Source of the DNA: Flavobacterium flevense
Lineage (GTDB): Bacteria; Bacteroidota; Bacteroidia; Flavobacteriales; Flavobacteriaceae
Direction: 5' to 3'
Assembly: GCF_900142775.1 (NCBI RefSeq)
Contig: NZ_FRCC01000012.1
Location: forward strand, 1 to 64,000
DNA: 64,000 nucleotides
Positions 32,730 to 41,869 of the stretch are shown here, piece after piece; position 1 is the stretch's first letter; every line of letters begins with the position of its first letter. The notes beneath the pieces were generated by a model. That model searched no databases. It was not told the DNA's origin and was given only the letters and a program-made list of their open reading frames with translations. The position numbers and the translations under genes were made by a program.

Positions 32730-34643
32730 ATGATTAAAGAAGATATCAATTTTAAAGAAGCGGGTAGGTTTGAAGAAACACGTTTTGAGAAAATTCATAA
32801 TGTAATTTTTGATTCGTCTAAAGAAGCCTCTTTGTTAGTAGCACAGGAAATAGCCAATTTGATTCAAAGAAAAGAAGAATTAAATGAACCATGTGTTTTA
32901 GGATTAGCAACAGGATCTTCGCCAATAAAAGTATACGAAGAGCTGGTAAGAATGCATAAAGAGGAAGGTTTAAGTTTTAAAAATGTGGTTACTTTTAACT
33001 TAGATGAGTATTACCCAATGGATAAAGATAACATTCAGAGTTATTTTTATTTTATGCACGAGCATCTTTTTAATCATGTTGATATAAAAGCCGAAAATAT
33101 TAATATTCCTGACGGAAAAGTCAGTGCCGAGGAACTTCGTCAATATTGTATTGATTATGATATGAAAATCAATTCTTATGGAGGACTGGATTTTCAATTA
33201 CTGGGAATTGGGAGAACCGGACATATTGGTTTTAATGAGCCGGGATCGCATGTTAATTCAGCCACAAGGAGTATAACTTTAGATCACATTACCCGTGTAG
33301 ATGCAGCTCCTTCTTTTTTAGGTGTTGACAATGTGCCCCGCAAAGCCATAACAATGGGAATTGGTACGGTAAAAAATGCTAAACGCATTGTGCTTTTGGC
33401 ATGGGGAATCAGTAAAGCGGATATTGTTAAGGAAACTATCGAAGGAGAAATATCTTCTCAGGTGCCGGCTACTTATTTGCAAGAGCACAGCAACACTACT
33501 TTTGTTCTGGATACCGAAGCCTCTTCGGAACTGACGAGAGTAAAAACCCCATGGTTAGTAAAATCATGTATCTGGACTGATGAATTGAAACTGAAAGCGG
33601 TGGTATGGTTAAGCGGATTGACTAATAAACCGATCCTGAAGCTCACAGATAAAGATTATAATGATAATGGAATGTCCGGATTATTAGCCGAAGAAGGGAC
33701 AGCCTACCATTTGAATATCAAAATGTTTAATACCTTACAACATACAATTACAGGATGGCCTGGAGGGAAACCGAATGCGGATGATACCTATCGTCCGGAA
33801 CGTTCAACACCTGCTAAAAAGAGGGTGATTATTTTTAGTCCGCACCCTGATGATGATGTGATTTCTATGGGAGGAACTTTTGACAGGCTGGTAGAGCAGG
33901 GACATGAGGTGCATATTGCTTATCAGACTTCGGGAAATATTGCCGTCTCTAATGATGAAGCTTTAAAATTTGCTGAGGTTTCTACTGTTTTAAATTCGGC
34001 TTCAACAGAATCAGACAGTATTATTGATTTCCTGAAAAATAAATCGGAAAATGATATCGATTCTGTTGCAGTGAGAAAATTAAAAGGATTAATCAGAAGA
34101 AGTGAATCTTTAGGCGCCACCCGATATATGGGAGTTCCGGATGAGAATGTTCATTTTTTAGATCTTCCGTTTTATGAAACAGGTACTGTGAAAAAAGGAA
34201 ATCTTACTGATGCTGATATTGCTATCATGTGTAACCTTATTGAAGAAGTAAAACCACATCAGATATATGCAGCAGGGGATTTAGCTGATCCGCATGGTAC
34301 TCACAAAGTATGTTTGGATAGTTTGTTTGAAGCTTTAAAAAGATTAAAAAGTAAAAGTTTTATGGATGATTGCTGGGTTTGGTTGTACCGTGGAGCCTGG
34401 CATGAATGGGAAACTTATGAAATTGAAATGGCTGTACCCATGAGTCCTGATCAGGTGCTTAAAAAACGTTATGCTATTTTTTACCATCAGTCACAAAAAG
34501 ACGGTGTGATGTTTCAGGGAGATGATTCCAGAGAATTCTGGGTAAGAGCGGAAGACAGAAACAGAGCTACAGCAAAAAAATACAATGATTTAGGTTTAGC
34601 TGAATATGCTGCTATTGAAGCATTCAAGCGTTATCATTTTTAA
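32730..34643 (+). CDS. nagB: Glucosamine-6-phosphate deaminase fused to a PIG-L deacetylase-like domain
   Basis: Residues about 20-285 are NagB: converts glucosamine-6-P to fructose-6-P and ammonia. Motifs are VLGLATGSSPIKVYEELV, FNLDEYYPMDKDNIQSYF and GIGRTGHIGFNEPGS. Residues about 365-600 are a LmbE/PIG-L domain with the metal motif SPHPDDDVISMGG at about 370-382 and DPHGTHKVC further on. Such two-domain proteins occur in Bacteroidota; the second half might deacetylate an N-acetylglucosamine compound and feed the first. No signal peptide, so it is cytoplasmic. It sits next to the N-glycan enzymes that release GlcNAc. No separate nagA is in the window. Confidence 0.92.
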   Translation: MIKEDINFKEAGRFEETRFEKIHNVIFDSSKEASLLVAQEIANLIQRKEELNEPCVLGLATGSSPIKVYEELVRMHKEEGLSFKNVVTFNLDEYYPMDKDNIQSYFYFMHEHLFNHVDIKAENINIPDGKVSAEELRQYCIDYDMKINSYGGLDFQLLGIGRTGHIGFNEPGSHVNSATRSITLDHITRVDAAPSFLGVDNVPRKAITMGIGTVKNAKRIVLLAWGISKADIVKETIEGEISSQVPATYLQEHSNTTFVLDTEASSELTRVKTPWLVKSCIWTDELKLKAVVWLSGLTNKPILKLTDKDYNDNGMSGLLAEEGTAYHLNIKMFNTLQHTITGWPGGKPNADDTYRPERSTPAKKRVIIFSPHPDDDVISMGGTFDRLVEQGHEVHIAYQTSGNIAVSNDEALKFAEVSTVLNSASTESDSIIDFLKNKSENDIDSVAVRKLKGLIRRSESLGATRYMGVPDENVHFLDLPFYETGTVKKGNLTDADIAIMCNLIEEVKPHQIYAAGDLADPHGTHKVCLDSLFEALKRLKSKSFMDDCWVWLYRGAWHEWETYEIEMAVPMSPDQVLKKRYAIFYHQSQKDGVMFQGDDSREFWVRAEDRNRATAKKYNDLGLAEYAAIEAFKRYHF

Positions 34644-34699
34644 TTTTCTTTTAACTAAATAAGTGGTGGTAACTTTTGTTTTGGTTGAGTTACTACATT

Positions 34700-34732
34700 A
34701 AAAATGCAATCTTAATTGGTTGCATTTTTTTT
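34700..34732. terminator. Bidirectional terminator between nagB and the LytTR gene
   Basis: AAAAATGCAATC (34700-34711) pairs with GGTTGCATTTTT (34718-34729) with one wobble, loop of 6, extended by T residues. It serves the convergent nagB and response-regulator genes. Confidence 0.8.
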
Positions 34733-34762
34733 GTTTGAATTTTAAAGAATGCTGTTTAATTT

Positions 34763-35476
34763 CTAAATAGAAGCGTTTAGTATTCGTTGTTTTACTTCAT
34801 CAATATAGGATCTTCCTATTACGTATCGCAAACCTTCAATTTCTATACTGTTTCCTTCCACGGCATCAATTTTATCAATAGCAATGGTGTAAGAACGGTG
34901 TATTCTTAAAAAATCTTTTTCAGGTAATAAACTGGTAAAATCAGATAAGGTGCTGTGAATGATGTATTTACCGGTTAAAGTATTTATTTTCAGGTAGTCT
35001 TTTAAACTTTCGATCACTAAAATTTCATTTAAAAAAATCTTCTTCATTCTCTTTTTGTCGATTTTGACAAAAATAAAAGGATTTTCTTTGTTTGTTTCCA
35101 GCGGAACTTTATTGGTATTACTGAGTCTTTTATTGATTTTATTAACGGCTTTCATTAGCCTTGGAAACTCAATAGGTTTTACCAGATAATCTAATACGTC
35201 CAGTTCATAAGTTTCAATTGCAAATTGATCATAAGCACTGGTTATAACAAGCAACGGAGGGTTTTCTAAACTTTTTATGAAATTGATACCGTCCAAAACC
35301 GGCATATTGATGTCTAAAAAAACCACATCAATAGCATTGTTTTTTAAAAAATTAAGACCTTCTATCGAATTGCTGAAGGTGTTTATTAATTCAAAATTTT
35401 CAATAAGCTCGATATGATTTTTGATAACATTAATAGCTAATGGTTCATCATCTATGATTAAACAATTTACTTTCAT
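34763..35476 (-). CDS. LytTR-type response regulator
   Basis: A 237-residue DNA-binding response regulator. The receiver domain has the acidic pocket IIDDEP (D9, D10) and the phospho-acceptor D55 in VVFLDINMP. The LytTR domain (about 135-235) has the family pattern FVKIDKKRMKKIFLNEILVIE, then IHSTLSDF and FLRIHRSYTIAIDKIDAVEG. The histidine kinase gene lies 56 nt upstream on the same strand. It lies inside the glycan locus and is the only recognisable transcription factor there, so it is the likely regulator of that locus. Confidence 0.9.
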   Translation of the reverse strand: MKVNCLIIDDEPLAINVIKNHIELIENFELINTFSNSIEGLNFLKNNAIDVVFLDINMPVLDGINFIKSLENPPLLVITSAYDQFAIETYELDVLDYLVKPIEFPRLMKAVNKINKRLSNTNKVPLETNKENPFIFVKIDKKRMKKIFLNEILVIESLKDYLKINTLTGKYIIHSTLSDFTSLLPEKDFLRIHRSYTIAIDKIDAVEGNSIEIEGLRYVIGRSYIDEVKQRILNASI

Positions 35477-35532
35477 TTTTTATTATTTTTTATAAACGAA
35501 ATAATTAGGGGGGTAAAGCCTTATAAAAGTAC

Positions 35533-36600
35533 TTAATTAGGTTCAGATACCTTAATTACAAGCCTTACAACAAAAATATTCTTTTTATTTTTAAATGAAA
35601 GCTTATAATCGTTTTTATTATAGCCAAGTTCAAGTCTTTTTTTTACGTTCTCAATCCCTATTCCGCTTGATATTTTAAAATTTTCTTTGTGCTTTGTAAT
35701 TTCAGGCATCGGATTACTGACTTTAAAATCCAGTATGTTGTCTTTTATTTTAAAATCAATTGTAATTTTTACTTTTCCGGTGTTTTTATTAACGCCGTGT
35801 TTAAAGGCATTTTCGATAAAAGTCAGCAATAAAATAGGAGCTATTTCTTTATCGTGAATATCTCCGGATATGGACATGTCAACTTCTAATCGCTCATCAT
35901 TTCGAATTCTTTCTAAATCCAGATAATTTTGGATACACATGATTTCGTTTTCAAGAGTTTGTCTCTTGTTTTTTGTTTCGTAGAGCATGTATCGCATTAA
36001 TTCAGCCAGTTTAATCACCACTTTAGGCGTTTTATTTGATTTTTCTACAGATAAGGAATAGATATTATTGAGTGTATTAAAGAAAAAATGAGGTGATATC
36101 TGTGATTTTAAAAAGAGTAATTCGGTTTCCAGTTGTGATTTTTCCAGATCGGTTACTCTTTTTTGTTCTTTCAAAAAGTCAAATGTTATTTTAATAGCGG
36201 TAACAAAAGTGATAACGTACAGTTCGCCCAGCATCATATCAATGCAATAATTAAGCGAAAAAGTATCCATGTATTGTGGTCCTTCAGGCCATACATTATG
36301 ATTAATCAAAAAATAAGTCAGATTGAATTTGACAGTAACCATAAGGAATATCGCCGTTAATATGGAGATTATATATAAAAGGTATTTCTTTTTATAAACC
36401 AGATTAGGCATTAAAATCAAAATATTCAGATAACATAAACTCATATGAATAGGAAACCCCAGCAGGTTTGTCTTTAACGAGTAGAGGTAATCATTAAAAT
36501 AACTCCCCCAGCGAAAGGTGTTAAATATAAAATAAACCGACCAAAAAAGAACATGGTATCGCAGAGGCAACCGATAGAGTTTGTTATTGTTAAAAAGCAT
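35533..36600 (-). CDS. LytS-like sensor histidine kinase
   Basis: A 355-residue membrane kinase. Four transmembrane helices fill residues about 10-145 (YHVLFWSVYFIFNTFRWGSY first). The His_kinase domain has the phospho-acceptor H171 in KSQISPHFFFNTLNNIYSL and the ATP-lid motif TFIENAFKHGVNKNTG, ending in the GIGIENVKKRLEL loop. No large periplasmic sensor domain is present, so how it would sense glycan products is unclear. It is transcribed with the LytTR gene, divergently from the first GH92 gene. Confidence 0.9.
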   Translation of the reverse strand: MLFNNNKLYRLPLRYHVLFWSVYFIFNTFRWGSYFNDYLYSLKTNLLGFPIHMSLCYLNILILMPNLVYKKKYLLYIISILTAIFLMVTVKFNLTYFLINHNVWPEGPQYMDTFSLNYCIDMMLGELYVITFVTAIKITFDFLKEQKRVTDLEKSQLETELLFLKSQISPHFFFNTLNNIYSLSVEKSNKTPKVVIKLAELMRYMLYETKNKRQTLENEIMCIQNYLDLERIRNDERLEVDMSISGDIHDKEIAPILLLTFIENAFKHGVNKNTGKVKITIDFKIKDNILDFKVSNPMPEITKHKENFKISSGIGIENVKKRLELGYNKNDYKLSFKNKKNIFVVRLVIKVSEPN

Positions 36601-36651
36601 AAGGAAATGGAGTATTTATTCGTTTTTTTTGATGTTTAACTAAGTTTATGT

Positions 36652-36700
36652 GTCATCCGTCTAAATTTATTCGAATGGAAATCAAATTTATCTAAATTTA
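36652..36700 (+). promoter_or_regulatory. PUL promoter module, site 4 (main operon)
   Basis: GTCATCCGTCTAAAT (36652-36666), then 26 nt, then a TAAATTTA -7 box (36693-36700), 23 nt before the GH92 ATG. It matches the TTGGTCGAAAT core at 8 of 11 positions and has the same layout. It lies in the gap divergent to the LytS gene. Confidence 0.5.
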
Positions 36701-36723
36701 AAGTTAAATTAAGATTAATAGAT

Positions 36724-38979
36724 ATGAGGGATTTAAAAATAGTTGTTTTGTTTGTGATTTTGGTTAGCAGCTGCAAGCTGAATGAAGACAAAAATAAGCA
36801 TAAAGAACCGGTTTTTGTAAATCATGTTGATCCTTTTATAGGTACAGGCGGGCACGGACATACCTATCCCGGTGTTACAGTTCCTTTTGGGATGGTGCAG
36901 TTAAGTCCTGATAATGGAATTTCGGCCTGGGACTGGTGTTCCGGTTACCATTATTCTGATTCCGTAATTGTAGGTTTCTCTCATTTGCATTTAAGCGGTA
37001 CAGGGATTGGTGATTTAGCTGATATTTTGTTAATGCCTGTCAATAAAAAAGTGGATTTAACTATTACGTCTACTTCTCGCAATGATTTACCCTATAAATC
37101 CCAATATAGCCATGTTAACGAAAAAGCAGTACCGGGTTCTTACCAGGTTTTTCTTGAAGATCCTAAAATCAATGTCGAATTAACAGCTTCACAGCGTACC
37201 GCCTATCATAAATATACTTTTGCAAAAGGTGATGAGCAAAGTGTAATTCTTGATTTAGGATATGCCATTAACTGGGACAAAGCGGTAAAAACTAATCTGA
37301 CTCTGGAAGATGAGTATACGGTAAGCGGCTATCGTTTTAGTACGGGCTGGGCTAAAAATCAAAAAGTATTTTTTGTGGCTCAATTTTCTAAACCTATAAG
37401 CAAACAGGTTCTGGTTGCTAATCATCGTGTCATTGGAACAAAAACTGCCGAAGGAGAAAAAACTTCTGCCCAATTGTTTTTTGATACCAAAGACAACCCT
37501 GAATTGCTGGTAAAAGTAGCAGTGTCTTCGGTAAGTGTTGCTAATGCAAAAGAGAATTTAGATTCCGGAGCCTTTAAATTTGATGCTGTAAAAAAAGCAG
37601 CAACAGATAGTTGGGAAGCTTCTTTAGAAAAAATACAGGTAGAAACTCCGATAGATTCACTCAAAACTATTTTTTATACCGCGCTGTATCATGCTCAGGT
37701 TGCACCGGTAACTTATAGCGATAAAAACGGGCAATATCGAAAAGAAAATGACAGTATTGTTACGGCTAAAAACTATACGGCTTATTCCACATTATCACTG
37801 TGGGATACTTTTAGAGCCGAAAATCCTTTGCTGACTCTTATTGCTCCTGATAAAGTTTCGGATATCATTAACTCGATGTTGTCCTATTATGAGACTAAGA
37901 AAATATTACCGGTCTGGACGCTGGCTGCTAATGAAACCAATACCATGACGGGATATCATTCTATTCCTGTAATTGTGGATGCCTATTTAAAAGGAATCAA
38001 AGGTTTTGATGCCGAAAAAGCGTATCAGGCTATGAAAACTACGATGATGCAAAACGAACGCGGTTTGGATCTCTACAAGCAATTTGGATACATTCCCTAT
38101 AATTTACTGGATGAATCAGTTACCATCACTTTAGAATATGCTTATGATGACTGGTGTGTGGCTCAAATGGCAAAAGCATTGGGCAAACAGGATGATTATA
38201 ACTATTTTTTAAAACGTTCTAAAGCGTACCAGTTTTTATTTAATTCGAAAACAGGATTCATGAGAGGAAAATCAGAAGATGGAAAATCATGGAATGAACC
38301 TTTTGATCCCAAACATTCGAATCACAGAGAACATACCGATTATACCGAAGGAAACGCCTGGCAGCACAGCTGGTTTGTACCACAGGATGTGAAAGATTTT
38401 ATTGGGTTACACGGAAGCAATGAAATTTTTACCAATAGATTAGAAAAATTATTTACAGAGAGTTCAGAGATTACAGGGAACAATATTTCGGCAGATATTT
38501 CCGGATTGATAGGGCAGTATGCTCATGGAAATGAACCGAGTCATCATATTGCATATTTGTTTAACAAAGCCGGAAAACCCTGGAGAACGCAATATTGGGT
38601 ACGTCATATTTTAGACACTCAATACAATACTACTCCTAACGGATTGAGTGGAAATGAAGATTGCGGACAAATGTCGGCCTGGTATATTTTTAGCTCTTTA
38701 GGATTTTATCCTATGAATCCTGCTTCGGGAGAATATGAAATAGGAAGTCCTATTTTCGAAAAATCAACTATTACCCTTGAAGGAGGGAAAACATTTGTAA
38801 TTGAAGCCGAAAATGTTTCTAAGGACAATTTTTATATCCAGTCGGCAACATTAAACGGGGAATCCTTTAACCAAACAACTATTTCGCACAAACAAATAAC
38901 ACAAGGTGGTACACTGCATTTTGTTATGGGGTCTAAGCCAAATGAAAATTGGGGTTTAACAATTAATAACAAAAAGTAA
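36724..38979 (+). CDS. GH92 alpha-mannosidase (first of three), lipoprotein
   Basis: Ca2+-dependent inverting exo-alpha-mannosidase that trims alpha-mannose from N-glycans. The lipobox (VILVSSC) anchors it. The N-terminal beta-sandwich starts VNHVDPFIGTGGHGHTYPGV; the (alpha/alpha)6 domain follows. The general acid is probably E542 (TEGNAWQ) and the base D646 (GNEDCGQMSAW). The loop YAHGNEPSHH, typical of alpha-1,2-cleaving members, is present. 751 residues. It is the first gene of the long co-directional run and the symporter gene follows after 2 nt. Confidence 0.93.
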   Translation: MRDLKIVVLFVILVSSCKLNEDKNKHKEPVFVNHVDPFIGTGGHGHTYPGVTVPFGMVQLSPDNGISAWDWCSGYHYSDSVIVGFSHLHLSGTGIGDLADILLMPVNKKVDLTITSTSRNDLPYKSQYSHVNEKAVPGSYQVFLEDPKINVELTASQRTAYHKYTFAKGDEQSVILDLGYAINWDKAVKTNLTLEDEYTVSGYRFSTGWAKNQKVFFVAQFSKPISKQVLVANHRVIGTKTAEGEKTSAQLFFDTKDNPELLVKVAVSSVSVANAKENLDSGAFKFDAVKKAATDSWEASLEKIQVETPIDSLKTIFYTALYHAQVAPVTYSDKNGQYRKENDSIVTAKNYTAYSTLSLWDTFRAENPLLTLIAPDKVSDIINSMLSYYETKKILPVWTLAANETNTMTGYHSIPVIVDAYLKGIKGFDAEKAYQAMKTTMMQNERGLDLYKQFGYIPYNLLDESVTITLEYAYDDWCVAQMAKALGKQDDYNYFLKRSKAYQFLFNSKTGFMRGKSEDGKSWNEPFDPKHSNHREHTDYTEGNAWQHSWFVPQDVKDFIGLHGSNEIFTNRLEKLFTESSEITGNNISADISGLIGQYAHGNEPSHHIAYLFNKAGKPWRTQYWVRHILDTQYNTTPNGLSGNEDCGQMSAWYIFSSLGFYPMNPASGEYEIGSPIFEKSTITLEGGKTFVIEAENVSKDNFYIQSATLNGESFNQTTISHKQITQGGTLHFVMGSKPNENWGLTINNKK

Positions 38980-38981
38980 GT

Positions 38982-40859
38982 ATGGACAGCATCGATTTAA
39001 GTATAATTATTGTTTACATTCTGATCACTATTGGGATAGGAATCTGGATTTCCAGAAAAGCCTCTAAAGGTTTAGACGATTATTTTCTTGGAGGAAACTC
39101 CATCAAATGGTATTACCTGGGACTGAGTAATGGTTCCGGTATGTTTGATGTTTCCGGTACAGCCTGGATGGTTGGGATTTTGTTTTTATATGGCGCTAAA
39201 AGTTTCATGTTTATGTGGTTATGGCCCATTTGGAACCAGATTTTTGTAATGATGTTTTTGGCCGTCTGGATTAGAAGATCCAATATAATGACCGGTTCCG
39301 AATGGATTTTAACCCGATTTGGAAACGACAGAGCCGGGAAAGCTTCGCATATTATTGTGGCTATTTTTGCTATCATTTCTACAATAGGTTTTATTGCTTA
39401 TTTTTTTGAAGGAATTGGAAAATTCATGACTGTTATTTTACCATGGGATTTAGCGCTTGATTTTAATGGTACTGTTTTATTAAGTTCGGAACAGTCTTAT
39501 GCATTATTAATCATATTTTTAACCACACTTTATACCATTAAAGGAGGAATGTTTTCAGTAGTTGCCACCGAAGTTTTGCAATACGGAATCATGATTCTGT
39601 CTGGTGTACTTGTTGCCGGATACACGCTTATCAATTATACGGATGTGCAGATTAATTCGATTATTACAGAGGAATGGAAAAACGTTTTCTTTGACATGGA
39701 ATTAGGGAGTCACTGGTCCGGTAAATACGAAGCTTTTGATCAATTAATTAATACTGAAGGTTATAAAATGTTTGGAGCACTAGTAGGAATGTCTTTGTTC
39801 AAAGGTTTCTTTGCCAGTATCGCCGGGCCTACGCCAAGTTATGATTTGCAACGTATTCTTTCTACAAAATCAGTAAAAGAAGCTGCTTACATGAGCGGAT
39901 TTACTAATTTAATTCTGTTTATTCCCCGTTATTTATTGATTGGCGGAATTGTTGTAATTGCATTAGTAACTCTTGCTCCTCAAATGATTGCTAATCCGGC
40001 ATTAAGCGGAGCCGATTTAGAAATACTATTACCCACTGTCATAAATTTGCATGTGCCTGTGGGAATTAAAGGATTGTTATTAGCAGGATTATTAGCGGCT
40101 TTTATGTCTACTTTTTCTGCTTTTGTAAATGCAGGACCTGCTTACATTGTAAACGATATTTATAAAAAATATTTTAAACCGGAAGCGACCAGCGAGCATT
40201 ATATTAAAATAAGTCATATTGCTTCTTTTGTTATCGTGGGTCTGGGTGTTTTTATGGGATTTTTTGCTGATTCGATCAACTCCTTGACTTTATGGATCAC
40301 CAGTGCTTTATTTGGCGGTTATGTCGCAGCCAATTTTTTAAAATGGGTTTGGTGGCGTTTTAACGGCTGGGGTTATTTCTGGGGAATGTTTGCCGGACTG
40401 ATTGTTGCTTCTTTACAGTTTGTTTTGGGACAAAGTAAAGGGAGTTTTGCTCCGGGAAGCTGGCTTTATGATTTATCAGAGATGCAGGATATTTATATGT
40501 TCCCTCTTATTTTTAGTTTCTCAATAATTGGTTGTCTAGTAGGGACTTTCTTTTCAAAACCCACAGATACCGAAGTTTTAAAATCTTTTTATGCCAATGT
40601 AAGACCTTGGGGCTTCTGGAAACCTGTTTATAATGTTTTGAAAAAAGAAGATCAGACTTTCGAAAAAAATACAGAGTTTACAATGGATATGGTTAATTGT
40701 GTCATCGGTATTGTCTGGCAGTCGAGCATGATTGTGCTTCCTATCTTTTTATTAATCCGGGATTATCCTAAAATGTTTGTGTCCTTACTAATCTTTTTAG
40801 TAACCTCCGTGATATTAAAATATACCTGGTTAGATAAGGTTCGAAAAATAACCAATTAA
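38982..40859 (+). CDS. Sodium:solute symporter (SSS) family transporter
   Basis: A 625-residue inner-membrane Na+-coupled importer with about 13-14 membrane segments. SSS features include FLGGNSIKWYYLGLSNGSGM near the N-terminus and the long IAGPTPSYDLQRILS loop. It sits between GH92 and the cytoplasmic GH130 phosphorylase with gaps of 2 and 41 nt, so its likely cargo is the Man-beta-1,4-GlcNAc disaccharide or a released monosaccharide. The substrate is inferred only from neighbours. Confidence 0.9.
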   Translation: MDSIDLSIIIVYILITIGIGIWISRKASKGLDDYFLGGNSIKWYYLGLSNGSGMFDVSGTAWMVGILFLYGAKSFMFMWLWPIWNQIFVMMFLAVWIRRSNIMTGSEWILTRFGNDRAGKASHIIVAIFAIISTIGFIAYFFEGIGKFMTVILPWDLALDFNGTVLLSSEQSYALLIIFLTTLYTIKGGMFSVVATEVLQYGIMILSGVLVAGYTLINYTDVQINSIITEEWKNVFFDMELGSHWSGKYEAFDQLINTEGYKMFGALVGMSLFKGFFASIAGPTPSYDLQRILSTKSVKEAAYMSGFTNLILFIPRYLLIGGIVVIALVTLAPQMIANPALSGADLEILLPTVINLHVPVGIKGLLLAGLLAAFMSTFSAFVNAGPAYIVNDIYKKYFKPEATSEHYIKISHIASFVIVGLGVFMGFFADSINSLTLWITSALFGGYVAANFLKWVWWRFNGWGYFWGMFAGLIVASLQFVLGQSKGSFAPGSWLYDLSEMQDIYMFPLIFSFSIIGCLVGTFFSKPTDTEVLKSFYANVRPWGFWKPVYNVLKKEDQTFEKNTEFTMDMVNCVIGIVWQSSMIVLPIFLLIRDYPKMFVSLLIFLVTSVILKYTWLDKVRKITN

Positions 40860-40900
40860 CAAAAAACGAAAACAAAATAATTAAAAATAAAACAATACAA

Positions 40901-41866
40901 ATGAGTACTATTCCTTGGCAAGATAAACCAGAAAACTGTAACGATGTAATCTGGAGATATTCAAATAATCCTATCATTGACAGATATGCAATTCCGTCAT
41001 CTAACAGTATTTTTAATAGTGCGGTTGTTCCTTTTGGAGATGGATTTGCCGGTGTTTTCAGATGCGATAACAAAGCGGTTCAAATGAATATTTTTGCTGG
41101 TTTTAGCAAAGATGGAATCAATTGGGACATTAATCATGAACCTATCCAAATGAAAGCCGGTAATACCGAAATGATTGAATCCGCTTATAAGTATGATCCT
41201 CGTGTGGTTTTTATCGAAGACAGATATTGGATTACCTGGTGCAATGGATATAACGGACCAACAATTGGTATTGGATATACTTTTGATTTTGTCGAATTTT
41301 TTCAATGTGAAAATGCCTATTTGCCATTTAACAGAAACGGGGTTTTGTTTCCACAAAAAATCAACGGAAAATATGCCATGTTAAGTCGTCCCAGCGATAA
41401 CGGACATACGCCTTTTGGAGATATCTGGATCAGTTACAGCCCGGATATGAAATACTGGGGAGAACACCGATTAGTCATGAAACCAACGCCTTTTGAAGAC
41501 AGTGCCTGGCAATGTACAAAAATTGGCGCAGGCCCAATTCCTATTCTGACCGATGAAGGCTGGCTGATGTTGTACCACGGTGTGATCAATACCTGTAACG
41601 GTTTTCGTTATGCCATGGGAGTGGCAATTTTAGATACTGAAAAACCGGATACTGTAAAATACAGAACTCAGCCTTATTTATTAGGACCGGCGGTAGATTA
41701 TGAACAAACGGGAGATGTGCCTAATGTGGTTTTTCCATGTGCTGCTCTACACGATACTGAAGCGGATAAATTAGCAGTTTATTACGGTGCTGCTGATACG
41801 GTGGTTGCAATGGCTTTTGGTAAACTAAGTGAAGTCATCCAATTTACAAAAGATAATAGTTTATAA
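40901..41866 (+). CDS. GH130 beta-mannoside phosphorylase
   Basis: A 321-residue five-bladed beta-propeller enzyme without signal peptide, so cytoplasmic. Relatives phosphorolyse beta-1,4-mannosyl-GlcNAc, the N-glycan core disaccharide, to mannose-1-phosphate and GlcNAc. Seen here: RYSNNPIIDRYAIPSSNSIF-like N-terminus, the proton-donor Asp D99 in YKYDPRVVFI, and the phosphate-binding region WLMLYHGVINTCNGFRYAMG. The partner symporter gene is just upstream. A hydrolase of the same family would lack the phosphate-site His and Arg, which seem present. Confidence 0.9.
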   Translation: MSTIPWQDKPENCNDVIWRYSNNPIIDRYAIPSSNSIFNSAVVPFGDGFAGVFRCDNKAVQMNIFAGFSKDGINWDINHEPIQMKAGNTEMIESAYKYDPRVVFIEDRYWITWCNGYNGPTIGIGYTFDFVEFFQCENAYLPFNRNGVLFPQKINGKYAMLSRPSDNGHTPFGDIWISYSPDMKYWGEHRLVMKPTPFEDSAWQCTKIGAGPIPILTDEGWLMLYHGVINTCNGFRYAMGVAILDTEKPDTVKYRTQPYLLGPAVDYEQTGDVPNVVFPCAALHDTEADKLAVYYGAADTVVAMAFGKLSEVIQFTKDNSL

Positions 41867-41869
41867 AAA

